A DNA stretch of 64,000 bases from an uncultured Lachnospiraceae bacterium (lineage in GTDB: Bacteria; Bacillota; Clostridia; Lachnospirales; Lachnospiraceae), in contig CAMWXE010000016.1 in NCBI GenBank assembly GCA_947178145.1, positions 1 to 64,000 of the forward strand. The letters run 5' to 3'. Within the stretch, counting starts at the first letter, position 1; each line of letters begins with the position of its first letter. The notes below the pieces were generated by a model. The model was not told the DNA's origin. It ran no database searches and worked only from the letters and a program-made list of their open reading frames with translations. Below are positions 27,451-38,441 of this stretch, in pieces. The translations under genes were made by a program, and so were the position numbers.

Positions 27451-28055
27451 ATAAAAAACAGCTTTCCGAACATATTGGGAACATTGACGACCGGCTTGTT
27501 GAACAGGCAGAAAAAATCCCGAATTACAGACAACTGCACCATCGTCAAACAATAAGACGCTTTATCACTGCGGCAGCAGCCTTTGTGCTTATGGCTTGCA
27601 GCTTTAGTGCAGGTGCGTTTGCATTTGCCCGTGAGATAGTGGTTGAAGTACCTGCAGAGCAGGAAACGATAAAATTGAAAGAAATCAATCTGACCCTGGT
27701 CCTGCCCGATGACTGGAAGGGAAAATATTCTGTAGAGAAAAATGGTCAAAATTATATCATTTATCACCCGCAAGTCAGAGAAGGCTATGGTACAGAAATA
27801 GCGTTTGACGGCGGTATCCTGTTTTATATTGTCTGCCACGAGGAACCAATGACGCCGGAACAATTTGTAGCGAACGGATATGATTTTGTCGGATACCGAT
27901 ATCTGTTTTCTACCAGTGATAAAACATATATTCTTTATTATCCAAGTGATGTGCAGTGGAACCCTGAGAATTCAGAACAGGAAGCGGAGTATCTGGGAAT
28001 GGAGAGAGAAATAGAAGATATTAAGTTTGTGGTTGACAATATCCTTGCTGACTGA
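27447..28055 (+). CDS. Putative anti-sigma/single-TM protein
   Basis: ATGA overlap with sigma gene; one TM helix FITAAAAFVLMACSFSAGAFAF; extracytoplasmic domain. Confidence 0.65.
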   Translation: MNKKQLSEHIGNIDDRLVEQAEKIPNYRQLHHRQTIRRFITAAAAFVLMACSFSAGAFAFAREIVVEVPAEQETIKLKEINLTLVLPDDWKGKYSVEKNGQNYIIYHPQVREGYGTEIAFDGGILFYIVCHEEPMTPEQFVANGYDFVGYRYLFSTSDKTYILYYPSDVQWNPENSEQEAEYLGMEREIEDIKFVVDNILAD

Positions 28056-28169
28056 AAATGTTTTGAATCTTGAAACAGGCATGGTGGGAATGCTGAACGT
28101 AAGGTATTTTTGTTCATAGCCATATAAAAAGAAAAAAATTTTAATATCATGATTACATGGAGGTTAAAA

Positions 28170-28682
28170 ATGGGAAACAAAAAACAAAAACTACGGAATA
28201 ATATATGGGTAATTGGTATCTTGTCTGCAATATTGCTTTCCGGGTGCAGTAAAGAGAATGTGCCAAAGGAAGATTCGTCTGTGGACAGCGGCATTGAAAG
28301 TACAATGGCAGAAAAAGACAGTATGCCAGAAGAATATAATTCAGGAGCTGAAAAATTGGCAGAAAATTCTGCACCCAGTGAAAAGGTTATGGAGCAGACT
28401 ATAAGCGAATGGAAAGAAATGTATGCTTCATTTTATGATTACCAGGATTGTTCCGCAGTTCTTTCAGAGCGTACAGAAAATGATGGAACTGTAGACGAAA
28501 TATTCACGGTAGACATTACATATACATCTGAACAGTCAGATGGTGACGAACCAGAGCATTTTATTGCAGATATGAAAGCAAGCTATCCGGCAGATAATCC
28601 GGAAGATATTACTTTATGGATGGATAACAGTGGCGGGGAAATGACGGCTCTTACTCTGTTTAAAGAGTGCGGTCCCGGTTGA
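28170..28682 (+). CDS. Putative lipoprotein
   Basis: Signal with lipobox ILSAILLSGCSKEN. Confidence 0.75.
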   Translation: MGNKKQKLRNNIWVIGILSAILLSGCSKENVPKEDSSVDSGIESTMAEKDSMPEEYNSGAEKLAENSAPSEKVMEQTISEWKEMYASFYDYQDCSAVLSERTENDGTVDEIFTVDITYTSEQSDGDEPEHFIADMKASYPADNPEDITLWMDNSGGEMTALTLFKECGPG

Positions 28683-28875
28683 TAAATAATACCCCACTGA
28701 TATTTCCTGTATGGAAATGTCCAAGATACCTTATGTTCAGCATTCCCATCATATTTGCTTGAATGTCTAATCGTCCAATTTGTCGGGAAAAATCAAGACA
28801 GAAGAATGATATGAAAACTGAATATCCTTTACCTTTAGGTTCTGTGAAGATTTACACAGTTTATTTTACACACCC

Positions 28876-28908
28876 GAACCACCCGGCTATTGAATAGACG
28901 GGTGGTTC
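28876..28908. terminator. Hairpin between converging genes
   Basis: GAACCACCCG...CGGGTGGTTC with inner CTAT/ATAG stem. Confidence 0.6.
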
Positions 28909-28914
28909 ACAGTT

Positions 28915-29035
28915 GTTTATCTTTTTAATATAGTAAATGAACGCATCATCTTTCTTATATTCGATATAGCCCAGTTTTTGATAAAAGGCATTTGTACGAA
29001 TGTTCCAAACTGGTGTATCAAGAAATATTTCTTTC
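28915..29035 (-). pseudogene. C-terminal remnant of a GNAT acetyltransferase
   Basis: Reverse strand reads KEIFLDTPVWNIRTNAFYQKLGYIEYKKDDAFIYYIKKIN. Confidence 0.6.
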
Positions 29036-29170
29036 TGGAAATACTATTTATCACCAATACATCTGATGTACTGGCTTTTGTCAATTCCATCATTAATCCG
29101 TGCATTCATTAGAGAATATATTGGCGAGGCTTTTTGCCAATTACATATGCCTTTGCATATGCAATTGAGA

Positions 29171-29197
29171 ATCGGAGAAATAGACAAGTTAAGATGC
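29171..29197. repeat. Internal relic of the 158-bp MITE family
   Basis: ATCGGAGAAATAGACAAGTTAAGATGC, one mismatch to the interior of the 45020-45177 copy. Confidence 0.7.
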
Positions 29198-29422
29198 TAT
29201 TATATCATCATATTTTTGGTGCAATCAGAAACAGGACACACAGTTGACATGTTTTTTGTGTTATAATTGCTGTATGCTGACAATCACAGTTTGGTCCAGG
29301 ACTTTGCACTGTGCTACAAAAGCCGAAAGCTGAACTGTTACTGCTGACGAAAAAGTATGTTGAAACAGATTGACATAGTTTCTTATAATGATACCATGAT
29401 GAAAAGAGGAGAGCTTTCCACT

Positions 29423-30349
29423 ATGAAAATAGACAGACAGATTGGAATCCTGTCCATATTGCTGCAGAAGGACACGGTCACAGCGCCCTGTCTGGCAGAA
29501 CAGTTTGAGGTGTCCAGGCGGACCATCAACAGGGACATCAAAGACTTGTGCAAAGCGGGAATTCCGATTGTGACGAAACAGGGAATCAATGGCGGCATTG
29601 CGATTATGGAGAATTACAAGATGGACCGCACGCTGTTTACCAGCACAGAAATGCAGGATATCATTGCGGGAATCCGCAGCCTGGGCAGTGTCAATGGCAC
29701 CAACCGCTACGGACAACTGATGGAAAAGCTGTCGGCGGACTCCTCGGATTTCATGGTTGGAAACCAGTCGGTACTGATCGACTTATCCTCCTGGTACAAA
29801 GATTCGCTGGCGTCTAAGATTGAACTGATCCGCACATCCATCGACCAAAGCAGAGAACTGGAGTTTGCCTATTATTCCCCGAAAGGTGAATCGGAACGGT
29901 GCGTGGAGCCATATTATCTGATTTTCCGGTGGTCGAGCTGGTATTTGTGGGGATGGTGCAAAGCGCGGGAGGATTATCGCCTGTTCAAGCTAAACCGCAT
30001 GGACCATGTACAGATTTCAGAGAACGCGTTTTCCAAAAGACAGGCACCAGTGCCGGATCTGGGAGAAGAGCGGATTTTTCCAGGCGGGATTGCCGTGAAG
30101 GCACTCTTTGAGCCAGCGTGTAAATGGAGACTGGTCGAGGACTTTGGCCCACATTGCTTTGCGGTGCAGGAGGACGGGAGACTGCTGTTTCAGGCAGACT
30201 ATACAGATAAAGAAAATCTGATCACGTGGCTGCTTTCCTTCCGCGATCAGGTGAGGCTGCTGGAACCGAAGGAAATCCGCACAGAGATGCGGGAGCATAT
30301 CGAGCGCATGAGAAGAAATTATATGGAGGAAGAAAAAGATGGTATTTGA
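29423..30349 (+). CDS. YafY-type HTH/WYL-domain transcriptional regulator
   Basis: MKIDRQIGILSILLQKDTVTAPCLAEQFEVSRRTINRDIKDLCKAGIPI; RELEFAYYSPKGESERCVEPYYLIFRWSSWYLWGWC. Confidence 0.92.
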   Translation: MKIDRQIGILSILLQKDTVTAPCLAEQFEVSRRTINRDIKDLCKAGIPIVTKQGINGGIAIMENYKMDRTLFTSTEMQDIIAGIRSLGSVNGTNRYGQLMEKLSADSSDFMVGNQSVLIDLSSWYKDSLASKIELIRTSIDQSRELEFAYYSPKGESERCVEPYYLIFRWSSWYLWGWCKAREDYRLFKLNRMDHVQISENAFSKRQAPVPDLGEERIFPGGIAVKALFEPACKWRLVEDFGPHCFAVQEDGRLLFQADYTDKENLITWLLSFRDQVRLLEPKEIRTEMREHIERMRRNYMEEEKDGI

Positions 30350-30971
30350 CTACAAGAAGGAATACAGGGAATTTTACATGCCGAAGAACAAACCAGGCAT
30401 GATTGAAGTGCCTGCGATGAATTATATCGCAGTCCGCGGAAAAGGCGATCCGAATATGGAGGGAGGCGAGTATAAGGAATCAATCGGATTGCTGTACGCG
30501 ATTGCCTTTACGATTAAGATGAGCAAGAAAGGCAGCCGCCAGATCGAGGGATACTTTGATTACGTGGTTCCGCCATTGGAGGGATTCTGGTGGCAGGAAG
30601 GCGTCTGCGGAATTGATTATGCGCACAAGGAGGCTTTTCAGTTTCTTTCTGTGATCCGCCTGCCGGATTTTGTGTCGAAGGAGGATTTTGACTGGGCCGT
30701 TCAGGAGGCGGAAGCGAAAAAGCATGAGGATTTTTCCAAGGTGGAGTTTTGGACCTATGACGAGGGATTGTGTGTGCAGTGTATGCATATTGGTCCCTAC
30801 GACAGCGAGCCGGAAACGGTTGACCGGATGCATGATTTTATGACAGGGCAGGGATATCAGCTTGACATCAGCGACAGGAGGATGCACCATGAGATTTATC
30901 TGAGTGATGCGCGAAGAACTGCACCTGACAGATTAAAGACCGTGATCCGTCATCCGGTCCGCAAAATTTAA
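30339..30971 (+). CDS. GyrI-like small-molecule-binding domain protein
   Basis: MNYIAVRGKGDPN..., LCVQCMHIGPYDSEPETVDRMHDFM. Confidence 0.88.
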   Translation: MVFDYKKEYREFYMPKNKPGMIEVPAMNYIAVRGKGDPNMEGGEYKESIGLLYAIAFTIKMSKKGSRQIEGYFDYVVPPLEGFWWQEGVCGIDYAHKEAFQFLSVIRLPDFVSKEDFDWAVQEAEAKKHEDFSKVEFWTYDEGLCVQCMHIGPYDSEPETVDRMHDFMTGQGYQLDISDRRMHHEIYLSDARRTAPDRLKTVIRHPVRKI

Positions 30972-31090
30972 CTATGCCGTCAATGACTTGTCTGTTCTCT
31001 TTTGCTATAATGATAGCAGGAACGATGGTAAATACGGTTGTTAAAGTTTATTCATAAAAAAATAAAATGATATGGAAAAGGAGAACAAAA

Positions 31091-31513
31091 ATGCAGATTG
31101 TACCTACACTAAATTTTGGAGGGAATTGTCGGGAAGCGATTCAAATGTATGAAAAAGCATTTAATGGAAAGATCAGCTGTATGATTACATATGGAGAAGC
31201 AAATGATCCCGAATACAATCCATTGCTTAAGGAACACCAAAGGGAATATATATACCATTCGGAACTTGTATTGGGCAGTCAGAGAATCATTATGAGTGAC
31301 GATGTGGATCATGAATTTCAAACGTGCTATTCAAATTTCCTCACGATTATGTATGATACAAAAGAAGAAGTACAAAGAGCATATGAAATGATGAAAGAAG
31401 GAAGTAAGACCATATATCAACTGGAAGCCACTCCATACAGTTCCTGCCGGGTTGTTTTTGTTGATAAGTTTGGAATTCGCTGGGGAATTATGACCGAGCA
31501 GACAGAGCGGTGA
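31091..31513 (+). CDS. VOC family protein (PhnB-like)
   Basis: MQIVPTLNFGGNCREAIQMYEKAFNGKISCMITYGEA...FVDKFGIRWGI. Confidence 0.9.
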   Translation: MQIVPTLNFGGNCREAIQMYEKAFNGKISCMITYGEANDPEYNPLLKEHQREYIYHSELVLGSQRIIMSDDVDHEFQTCYSNFLTIMYDTKEEVQRAYEMMKEGSKTIYQLEATPYSSCRVVFVDKFGIRWGIMTEQTER

Positions 31514-31581
31514 ATTCCGGTTTATGGAACTGTCAGGATAGAGCCTGTTTGAAAATGCGTTCTGTCAGATGTGCGGGCGCG

Positions 31582-31938
31582 ATGGGCACAGAGGAGGAAA
31601 CAGTGGGAAACAGACCAGAATATGATGCAAAATTGATCGGGCGCAATTTAAAGCGTCTCCGTATAGCGAAAAAACTCTCAGTGGAGGAAGTGCGAAGGTA
31701 TCTGGGGCTGGGGTCGGTACAGGCGGTCTACAAATACGAGGCGGGCAAAAGCTATCCGCCGTCTGATGCAATATTTGCGCTCATGCAGCTGTATGAGGCG
31801 GACCTTTACGACATACTGTGCGGATGCGATCAGAGACCAGGTATCACATTCGTTCAAATGACACAGAAAAGACATATCAGAAAGATGAAAAAATACGTTA
31901 TCATTTACAGGAAATATATTGGTGGAAAAACCGGATAG
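31582..31938 (+). CDS. XRE-family helix-turn-helix protein
   Basis: LIGRNLKRLRIAKKLSVEEVRRYLGLGSVQAVYKYEAGKSYPPSDAIFALMQLY. Confidence 0.88.
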   Translation: MGTEEETVGNRPEYDAKLIGRNLKRLRIAKKLSVEEVRRYLGLGSVQAVYKYEAGKSYPPSDAIFALMQLYEADLYDILCGCDQRPGITFVQMTQKRHIRKMKKYVIIYRKYIGGKTG

Positions 31939-32071
31939 GGACAGGCAATAACCATCTGTACTTTTCAGGAAATAACGCGTGGCAATGATTTGTAAAAATG
32001 TCCATCATTGTCATGCGTTGTCTGCTTGCAGTTCTCTCATACTTCGCGAATGTCAATGCTGAATAAACGCA

Positions 32072-33760
32072 TCATAGCTTTGCTGCTAAAGGAAGGAGCT
32101 GCTTCGCCTTAGCCTGTTTCTGAAAAAATGAAATTCCATAACAAAGAATCTGTTCATAGCCATGAAGTCCTTCCGCATATTTTCTGGTAATTATTTGACA
32201 AATAGCATCATCACAGACTGCTTCCATATGTGATTCCAAATCAGATTTCTTTGCTTCGATTATGACTGCTCTGCGGTTTTTTTGATCCAAGAGCAGAATA
32301 TCTGGTCTTCCAAGCCCTTTTTCTTTGTTTGATTCTACTTCATACCCCAATCCCACAAACACGCCTGCAAGAAAAGCATGATAATAGTCCTCGTGATAGT
32401 CATGATAACTGATCGTTTTCCATAGGAGATCTGACAGGATTCTGGAGATGGTTTTCTCATCACCATTCCAAAAAGCGTCCATCATGGATTTCTGCATATT
32501 GTTATCTATGGTGTTCCTAAAATATGTCACAACAGTATCCTCAAAAATAGAGGCAATTTCCCGGTTTGGGATACGGAGGCTTACTGTTTCTCCCTCTTCC
32601 TCCACATCTGACTTGGTGAGGTACCCTGTCATCAGCAGTACACTCCACAGGTGATCTTCAGAGGAGTGAAGTATATCGTAAGTCAGTTCGTCAGAGATTG
32701 TCTGAATGATTGTACCGCCATTCATTAGAATTTCAAATTTACGGGATACAAGGAATTCAGTCCTTGTAATAAAGGACAGAAGAATTTCATTGTGACTGGT
32801 ATTTTTCCAATAATTCTTCGGCTTGGCGTTCTTTCTTTTTGTCAGTGCAGATATATAGTTCATCACGTCCCACGGGCAATAGACATAACTGTTTCCAAAC
32901 ACATAGCCATTGTACCATTCTCTTATGACATCCGCTTTATCTTCCCTGTCGGCAGCAGATAAGAGCTGCGCGACTTCACGGTCTGAAAAACCAAAGTATT
33001 GAGAAAAATCATCATCTAAAACAGAGTAGGGAGCAAAGTTGTTTGTTCCTGTAAAAATACTTTCCTTGGCGATGCGAAGACAGCCTGTAACAACTGCAAA
33101 CTTAAGAAACTGGTTGTCTTTTAATGCCATTCCGATCATACCTTTCATCATATTGAGCATGGGATGATAAAATGGATTTCCTGCAGCGTCCTTTTCACTT
33201 GCGGTAGCAAGTGGGACATCGTATTCGTCGATCAGAACGATCACTTCTTTTCCATAAGCAGCATGCATCATGCGCATAATTGTTTTTAAGGAGTTTTTGA
33301 CATCGGCAGCAGTACTGGTCTGCGCCTCCAGTCTCACAAAAATTTCAGCGTCATACTGATTAACGTTGTCATTGTCTTTCAGATCAGAATACTCTTTACA
33401 CACATCGGCTAATCGAACTTTGAGCAGGGCATACGCATCTTGGAAAGTTTCGGCCTCGATATCTTTCAGTGAAATAAAAAGTACTGGGTACTGGTTCTGC
33501 CATTTCTCACAAAACGCTCTGTGTTTCGTTATTTGAAGTCCCTCAAAGAGTTCCTGGCTGTCTTTTCTTATATCAAAAAAATATTCCATCATACTGAGCA
33601 TAAGTGTTTTGCCAAAACGTCTTGGTCTGGTAAACAGAGTCACCTCATTGTCAGTCTCTTTTATAAGCTCATACATAAGCTCAGTTTTATCGACATAATA
33701 ATTCCCTGCCCTGCGTAGTGCTGCAAAATTTGATCTTCCGACGCCGACCTTGAATGCCAT
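32072..33760 (-). CDS. AAA-ATPase-like / PD-(D/E)XK nuclease superfamily protein
   Basis: NYYVDKTELMYELI, LFTRPRRFGKTLMLSMMEYFF, VIVLIDEYDVPLA, GLGRPDILLLDQKNRRAVIIEAKKS. Confidence 0.93.
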   Translation of the reverse strand: MAFKVGVGRSNFAALRRAGNYYVDKTELMYELIKETDNEVTLFTRPRRFGKTLMLSMMEYFFDIRKDSQELFEGLQITKHRAFCEKWQNQYPVLFISLKDIEAETFQDAYALLKVRLADVCKEYSDLKDNDNVNQYDAEIFVRLEAQTSTAADVKNSLKTIMRMMHAAYGKEVIVLIDEYDVPLATASEKDAAGNPFYHPMLNMMKGMIGMALKDNQFLKFAVVTGCLRIAKESIFTGTNNFAPYSVLDDDFSQYFGFSDREVAQLLSAADREDKADVIREWYNGYVFGNSYVYCPWDVMNYISALTKRKNAKPKNYWKNTSHNEILLSFITRTEFLVSRKFEILMNGGTIIQTISDELTYDILHSSEDHLWSVLLMTGYLTKSDVEEEGETVSLRIPNREIASIFEDTVVTYFRNTIDNNMQKSMMDAFWNGDEKTISRILSDLLWKTISYHDYHEDYYHAFLAGVFVGLGYEVESNKEKGLGRPDILLLDQKNRRAVIIEAKKSDLESHMEAVCDDAICQIITRKYAEGLHGYEQILCYGISFFQKQAKAKQLLPLAAKL

Positions 33761-33896
33761 GTAAGAGTCTCCTTTCTAACTATCTATATCAAAGCAAATA
33801 GGTGATTGGTCTATACAATTAAACTTTATCATAAAAGCTTTATGATATCAAACAAAAATTAATGCTAAGGTACGTTAGTTTTTACTGATAAGCTAC

Positions 33897-33948
33897 AGTT
33901 CACACCCGGCAAATTTTGAAAGGAATTTTGTTTCTAGAAGTGTGAACT
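33897..33948. repeat. Short inverted-repeat element
   Basis: AGTTCACAC...GTGTGAACT terminal arms, 52 bp. Confidence 0.6.
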
Positions 33949-34176
33949 ATTTCAGAAAAAATGTATTTTTCTGGAAGGATGACAATGGAAACCCAATATG
34001 GAAAGATACATATGTATATGCGAGATTAAATACGGACGAATAAAGAAGGGAACTCATGTTGTGATTTTGCAGGTTGTATGATATAATCTCCATATTGTGA
34101 CAGAGGATGACGACAGGAAATCCTGATCAGGAATCCTGAATTAGGATGAAAGAAAACAGATACTGGGAGGGGATGG

Positions 34177-34698
34177 GTGAAAATGATTTGCGCAATCAGA
34201 AAATGGGAGCTGTCAGATGCAGGCGATCTGGCAGCGGCGCTTTCCAACAAAAACATACTTGACAATCTTCGGGACGGGCTGCCTTACCCTTACACCGAGC
34301 AGGACGCAGCGGATTTTATTTCAGCCATGCTTTCCGCGGATGAAACAGAAACATTTGCCTTTGCAATCGCGGCAGATGACAAAGTGATTGGCAGCATTGG
34401 CGTTTTCCGCCAGGGAAATATTCACAGGCAGACAGCCGAGATGGGATATTACATTGCAGAGGTGTACTGGGGCAGAGGAATCATGACGGAAGCGGTGAGG
34501 CAGACTTGTGAATATGTCTTTGCACAAAGCGACATCATCCGCATCTATGCAGAGCCGTTTGCCGATAATGCAGCATCGTGCAGAGTGCTTGAGAAAGCAG
34601 GATTTCAGTACGAGGGCACGCTGAGAGGCAATGCGGTCAAGAACGGGAATGTCATTGATATGAAGGTGTACGCTTTGCTGAGGAAAAGCTATTATTGA
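34177..34698 (+). CDS. GNAT N-acetyltransferase
   Basis: YWGRGIMTEAVRQTCEYVFAQSDIIRIYAEPFADNAASCRVLEKAGFQYEGTLRGNAVKNG. Confidence 0.92.
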   Translation: MKMICAIRKWELSDAGDLAAALSNKNILDNLRDGLPYPYTEQDAADFISAMLSADETETFAFAIAADDKVIGSIGVFRQGNIHRQTAEMGYYIAEVYWGRGIMTEAVRQTCEYVFAQSDIIRIYAEPFADNAASCRVLEKAGFQYEGTLRGNAVKNGNVIDMKVYALLRKSYY

Positions 34699-34747
34699 AC
34701 AGTTATGTGGTGACGAATCAGGAAACGAAAGGACGCAGTTTGGGAAC

Positions 34748-36511
34748 ATGGAACAGTTTCGGTTTATCTGGAAGTATATCAGGCTGCACAAGTGGCAGTA
34801 CATAGGCGGTATCATTACTTTATTTGTATTGGATTTTGCAAATCTCTATATTCCAAAAGTGACAGGCATCATCACAGACGGTCTCGCCGCGCACACGATT
34901 GACAGGGATGGGGTGCTCCGAAATATCGGCATCATTCTTGGAATTGGTCTGACGCTTGCGGTGGGGCGTTTTTTGTGGCGCTATTTTATTTTCGGGGCAT
35001 CGCGGTCGATTGAGCACGAGATCCGCGACAATATGTTTGCGCATCTGGAAACGCTTGACGTGGAGTACTACAACGAGCACAAGACCGGCGACCTTATGAC
35101 ACGCTTCACAAGCGATCTGAACGCAGTGCGCATGGCAATCGGACCAGCTGTCATCGCAGCATTTGACGCGGTGGTCATGACTGTGATGGTGATCGGACAG
35201 ATGATGGTCTATGTCAATATCAGGCTGACACTCATCGCCATCATTCCGATGGTCTTTATAGCGTTCGGAGAGCTTTATTATGGAAAAATCATGCAAAAAC
35301 GCTTTCTGGAGCGCCAGGAGGCCGTGTCAGAGCTCACAGATTTTGTGCAGGAGAGCTTTTCGGGTGTGCGTGTCGTGAAGGCATTCGTGCGCGAGCGGTC
35401 GCAGATTCGGGCATTCGCGAGGGCAAACGCCAATGCAAAAAAGAAAAATCTCAGAATCGCCCAGATGGAATCGATTGTCATTCCGCTGCTGGACGTTGTG
35501 ATCGGTATCAGCAGCCTGCTCACACTTCTGTATGGCGGATATCTTGCGCTTGCAGGGGAGATTACGATCGGGCGCTTTGTCGCGTTTAACCAGTATATTA
35601 CCATGCTCGTGTGGCCGATGCTCGCCTGCGGGGAGGCGATCAACATGTTTTCGCAGGGCGGCGCGGGAATCAGGCGCATACAGGAGGTCTTTGAGGAAAA
35701 ACCGGAGATTGCCGACAGGGAGGACGTGGCGAAGGTAGACCGGATCAAGGGAGATATCCGTCTAAAACATCTTACGTTTATCCACAGGGGACACAGCGAG
35801 CCGACGCTGAAGGACATCAGTCTGGAAATCAGGGCGGGAACCACGCTTGCCGTCATCGGGCGCACCGGAAACGGCAAATCAACGCTCGTCAACTTGCTGC
35901 TGCATCTCTATCAGACGAAGCCGGGTATGATATTTATTGACGGAAGGGATATCAACAGCATTCCGCTGAAAAGCCTGCGCGAACATATTGCCTACGTGCC
36001 GCAGGATAATTTTCTGTTTTCCGACACCCTGAAATCCAACATTGCATTCGGGACAGACAATGAGGAGATGGACGAGATTGTCAGGGCGACAAAGACAGCG
36101 TGCATTCACGACAATATCATCGCATTTCCCGACGGTTACGACACGATTGTGGGAGAGCGGGGCGTCACCCTGTCCGGCGGTCAGAAGCAGAGGAGTTCGA
36201 TCGCGCGGGCATTGAAGAAAGATGCGCCGATTCTGATTCTCGACGATGCGCTCTCCGCGGTGGACACAGACACCGAGGAAAAAATACTCAGCAATTTGAA
36301 GGAAAACAGGCGCGGAAAGACGACGATTCTGATTGCGCACCGTATCTCCACCATACAGAATGCGGATGTCATTCTCGTGCTGGAGGACGGGGAGGCAAAG
36401 GAATGCGGCAGCCACAGGGAACTGATGGAACTTGGAGGCATTTACAGGGATATGTTTGAAAAACAGCAGCTCGAAGCGGCAAAAAATCTGGCAATTTCTA
36501 CAATGAAATAG
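34748..36511 (+). CDS. ABC exporter half (permease + ATPase), heterodimer partner 1
   Basis: AVIGRTGNGKSTLVNLL, TLSGGQKQRSSIARALKKDAPILILDDALSAVD. Confidence 0.93.
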   Translation: MEQFRFIWKYIRLHKWQYIGGIITLFVLDFANLYIPKVTGIITDGLAAHTIDRDGVLRNIGIILGIGLTLAVGRFLWRYFIFGASRSIEHEIRDNMFAHLETLDVEYYNEHKTGDLMTRFTSDLNAVRMAIGPAVIAAFDAVVMTVMVIGQMMVYVNIRLTLIAIIPMVFIAFGELYYGKIMQKRFLERQEAVSELTDFVQESFSGVRVVKAFVRERSQIRAFARANANAKKKNLRIAQMESIVIPLLDVVIGISSLLTLLYGGYLALAGEITIGRFVAFNQYITMLVWPMLACGEAINMFSQGGAGIRRIQEVFEEKPEIADREDVAKVDRIKGDIRLKHLTFIHRGHSEPTLKDISLEIRAGTTLAVIGRTGNGKSTLVNLLLHLYQTKPGMIFIDGRDINSIPLKSLREHIAYVPQDNFLFSDTLKSNIAFGTDNEEMDEIVRATKTACIHDNIIAFPDGYDTIVGERGVTLSGGQKQRSSIARALKKDAPILILDDALSAVDTDTEEKILSNLKENRRGKTTILIAHRISTIQNADVILVLEDGEAKECGSHRELMELGGIYRDMFEKQQLEAAKNLAISTMK

Positions 36512-36544
36512 AGTTAAGCAGTATTTTTTGGGAAGGATGTTTTT

Positions 36545-38290
36545 ATGAAACGGTTATTAGGATATTTAAAACCACATAAATGGATGATGCTTCTCTCCTC
36601 GGTGCTTGTCATCGCGCTGATTGGCGTGGAGCTCTACAAGCCGATTATCATCGGAAATGCCATTGACAATTACATTGGCAGCTACGGGCAGCCGGGGGTG
36701 AACCTTGCGATGGAGGAGGCCTTTTGCGGAATCCTGCGCGCCGGAGGGCTGTACGCCGTGATGCTCCTGCTGGGCTTTGTGTTTAACGCGTCCAATACAT
36801 GGATTCTGCAGAACATCGGCCAGTCCATTATCTATAAAATGCGCGAGGAAGTCTTTACACACATTCACAGTCTTTCCGTCAATTTCTTTAACACGCAGCC
36901 GGTGGGAAAGCTTGTGACCAGGGTGTCAAACGATACGGAGGCTGTCAATGAGCTGTTCTCGCAGATTCTGGCAAAGCTGTTCAAAAATTCGGTGAAAATC
37001 ATCGGTTTTGCGGTTGTGATGCTCTCGATTGATGTGCGCATGGCATTGTATTCTTTTATCCTGATTCCGTTTGTGACAGGACTGACGTTCTTTTTCCGCT
37101 ATATGTCAAGGAAAGCGTACCGATTGACAAGAACGCGCATCACGGAGCTGAACACCTTTTTGTCCGAGCATATTTCCGGCATGAAGCTGATACAGATTTT
37201 TGCGCGGGAGAAAGAGAAATACAAGGAATTTGAGTGGAAGAGCGAGCAGCTTTTCCGGGCGAACTGGCGCGAGGTCATGACCTTTGCCATCTTCCGCCCG
37301 TCCATTTACATGCTTTCGGTCTTTGCGATGGTGATTGTAATCGGTCAGGGGAGCGCGTCCGTGCTGGCAGGAACAGTTTCGCTGGGAACGCTGTTTGTGT
37401 TTATCAACTATATCAGCTCCTTTTTCGAACCGATTCAGGAGCTTGCAGAGCAGTTTGGAACGCTGCAGTCCTCGCTGGCATCTGCGGAGAAGATTTTCTC
37501 GATTCTGGATGAAAAAGCGGAGATTGTGAATCCAGAGAATCCCACAGCAGTCGTGATTCGCGGCAGGATTGAGTTCAGGCATGTCTGGTTTGCTTACGAA
37601 AAGGACGATTATATCCTAAAGGACGTAAGTTTTTGCATTGAGCCGGGCGAAAAGGTGGCGTTTGTGGGGGCGACCGGCGCGGGCAAGTCCTCTATTCTGA
37701 ATCTGATTGGGCGCTATTACGATATCCAGCGGGGAGAAATTCTGATTGACGGCGTGAGCATCAGGGAGATTGACAAGGATGCCCTGCGGCGCGCGATTGG
37801 GCAGGTCCAGCAGGATGTGTTTATTTTCACGGGGGACATCAAAGGCAATATCTCGCTGGACAATGAGGATATATCGCGGGAGGAAATCGAGCGCGCGGCC
37901 CGCATTGTAAACGCGGATTCCTTTATCAGCAAAATGCCGAATGGGTTTGATGAACCGGTAACGGAGCGCGGAAGCACGCTCTCGGCGGGACAGCGACAGC
38001 TCCTTTCCTTTGCGCGGACGCTCGCCTACCAGCCGACGATCCTCGTGTTGGATGAGGCGACTGCCAACATCGATACCGAGACAGAGAGCCTGATCACGCA
38101 GGCGTTGGAAAAGCTGATGGAGGGGCGCACGACCATCATGGTAGCGCACCGTCTCTCCACGATTCAGCACGCGGACAAGATTATCGTCATGCACAAAGGC
38201 GAGATCAGGGAGAGCGGCTCGCATCAGGAGCTTCTGCAGCTGGGTGGTATGTATAAGAAGCTGTATGATCTGCAGCTGGTGGAGGCGTGA
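36545..38290 (+). CDS. ABC exporter half (permease + ATPase), heterodimer partner 2
   Basis: AFVGATGAGKSSILNLI, TLSAGQRQLLSFARTLAYQPTILVLDEATANID. Confidence 0.93.
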   Translation: MKRLLGYLKPHKWMMLLSSVLVIALIGVELYKPIIIGNAIDNYIGSYGQPGVNLAMEEAFCGILRAGGLYAVMLLLGFVFNASNTWILQNIGQSIIYKMREEVFTHIHSLSVNFFNTQPVGKLVTRVSNDTEAVNELFSQILAKLFKNSVKIIGFAVVMLSIDVRMALYSFILIPFVTGLTFFFRYMSRKAYRLTRTRITELNTFLSEHISGMKLIQIFAREKEKYKEFEWKSEQLFRANWREVMTFAIFRPSIYMLSVFAMVIVIGQGSASVLAGTVSLGTLFVFINYISSFFEPIQELAEQFGTLQSSLASAEKIFSILDEKAEIVNPENPTAVVIRGRIEFRHVWFAYEKDDYILKDVSFCIEPGEKVAFVGATGAGKSSILNLIGRYYDIQRGEILIDGVSIREIDKDALRRAIGQVQQDVFIFTGDIKGNISLDNEDISREEIERAARIVNADSFISKMPNGFDEPVTERGSTLSAGQRQLLSFARTLAYQPTILVLDEATANIDTETESLITQALEKLMEGRTTIMVAHRLSTIQHADKIIVMHKGEIRESGSHQELLQLGGMYKKLYDLQLVEA

Positions 38291-38441
38291 CTGGATGCTG
38301 CACCGGCTTTGATGTGCGAAGAATTGATTAACATAACAAAATTGTTCTTTCAAAAAGAAACGATGAAAATCTTGATTTTGTAAAATGGCAGGAATATAAT
38401 AAAAGGCGGAAACTATTTTTATACTTAGGAGGAGATAGAAA

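Noticed and set aside
21512-33760. The two AAA-ATPase-like/PD-(D/E)XK proteins as a novel defence system
   Set aside because: This is a widespread multi-copy family in gut Firmicutes; location here gives no added evidence of a system.
37616-38353. 245-aa minus-strand ORF
   Set aside because: Antisense to the ABC exporter ATPase domain.
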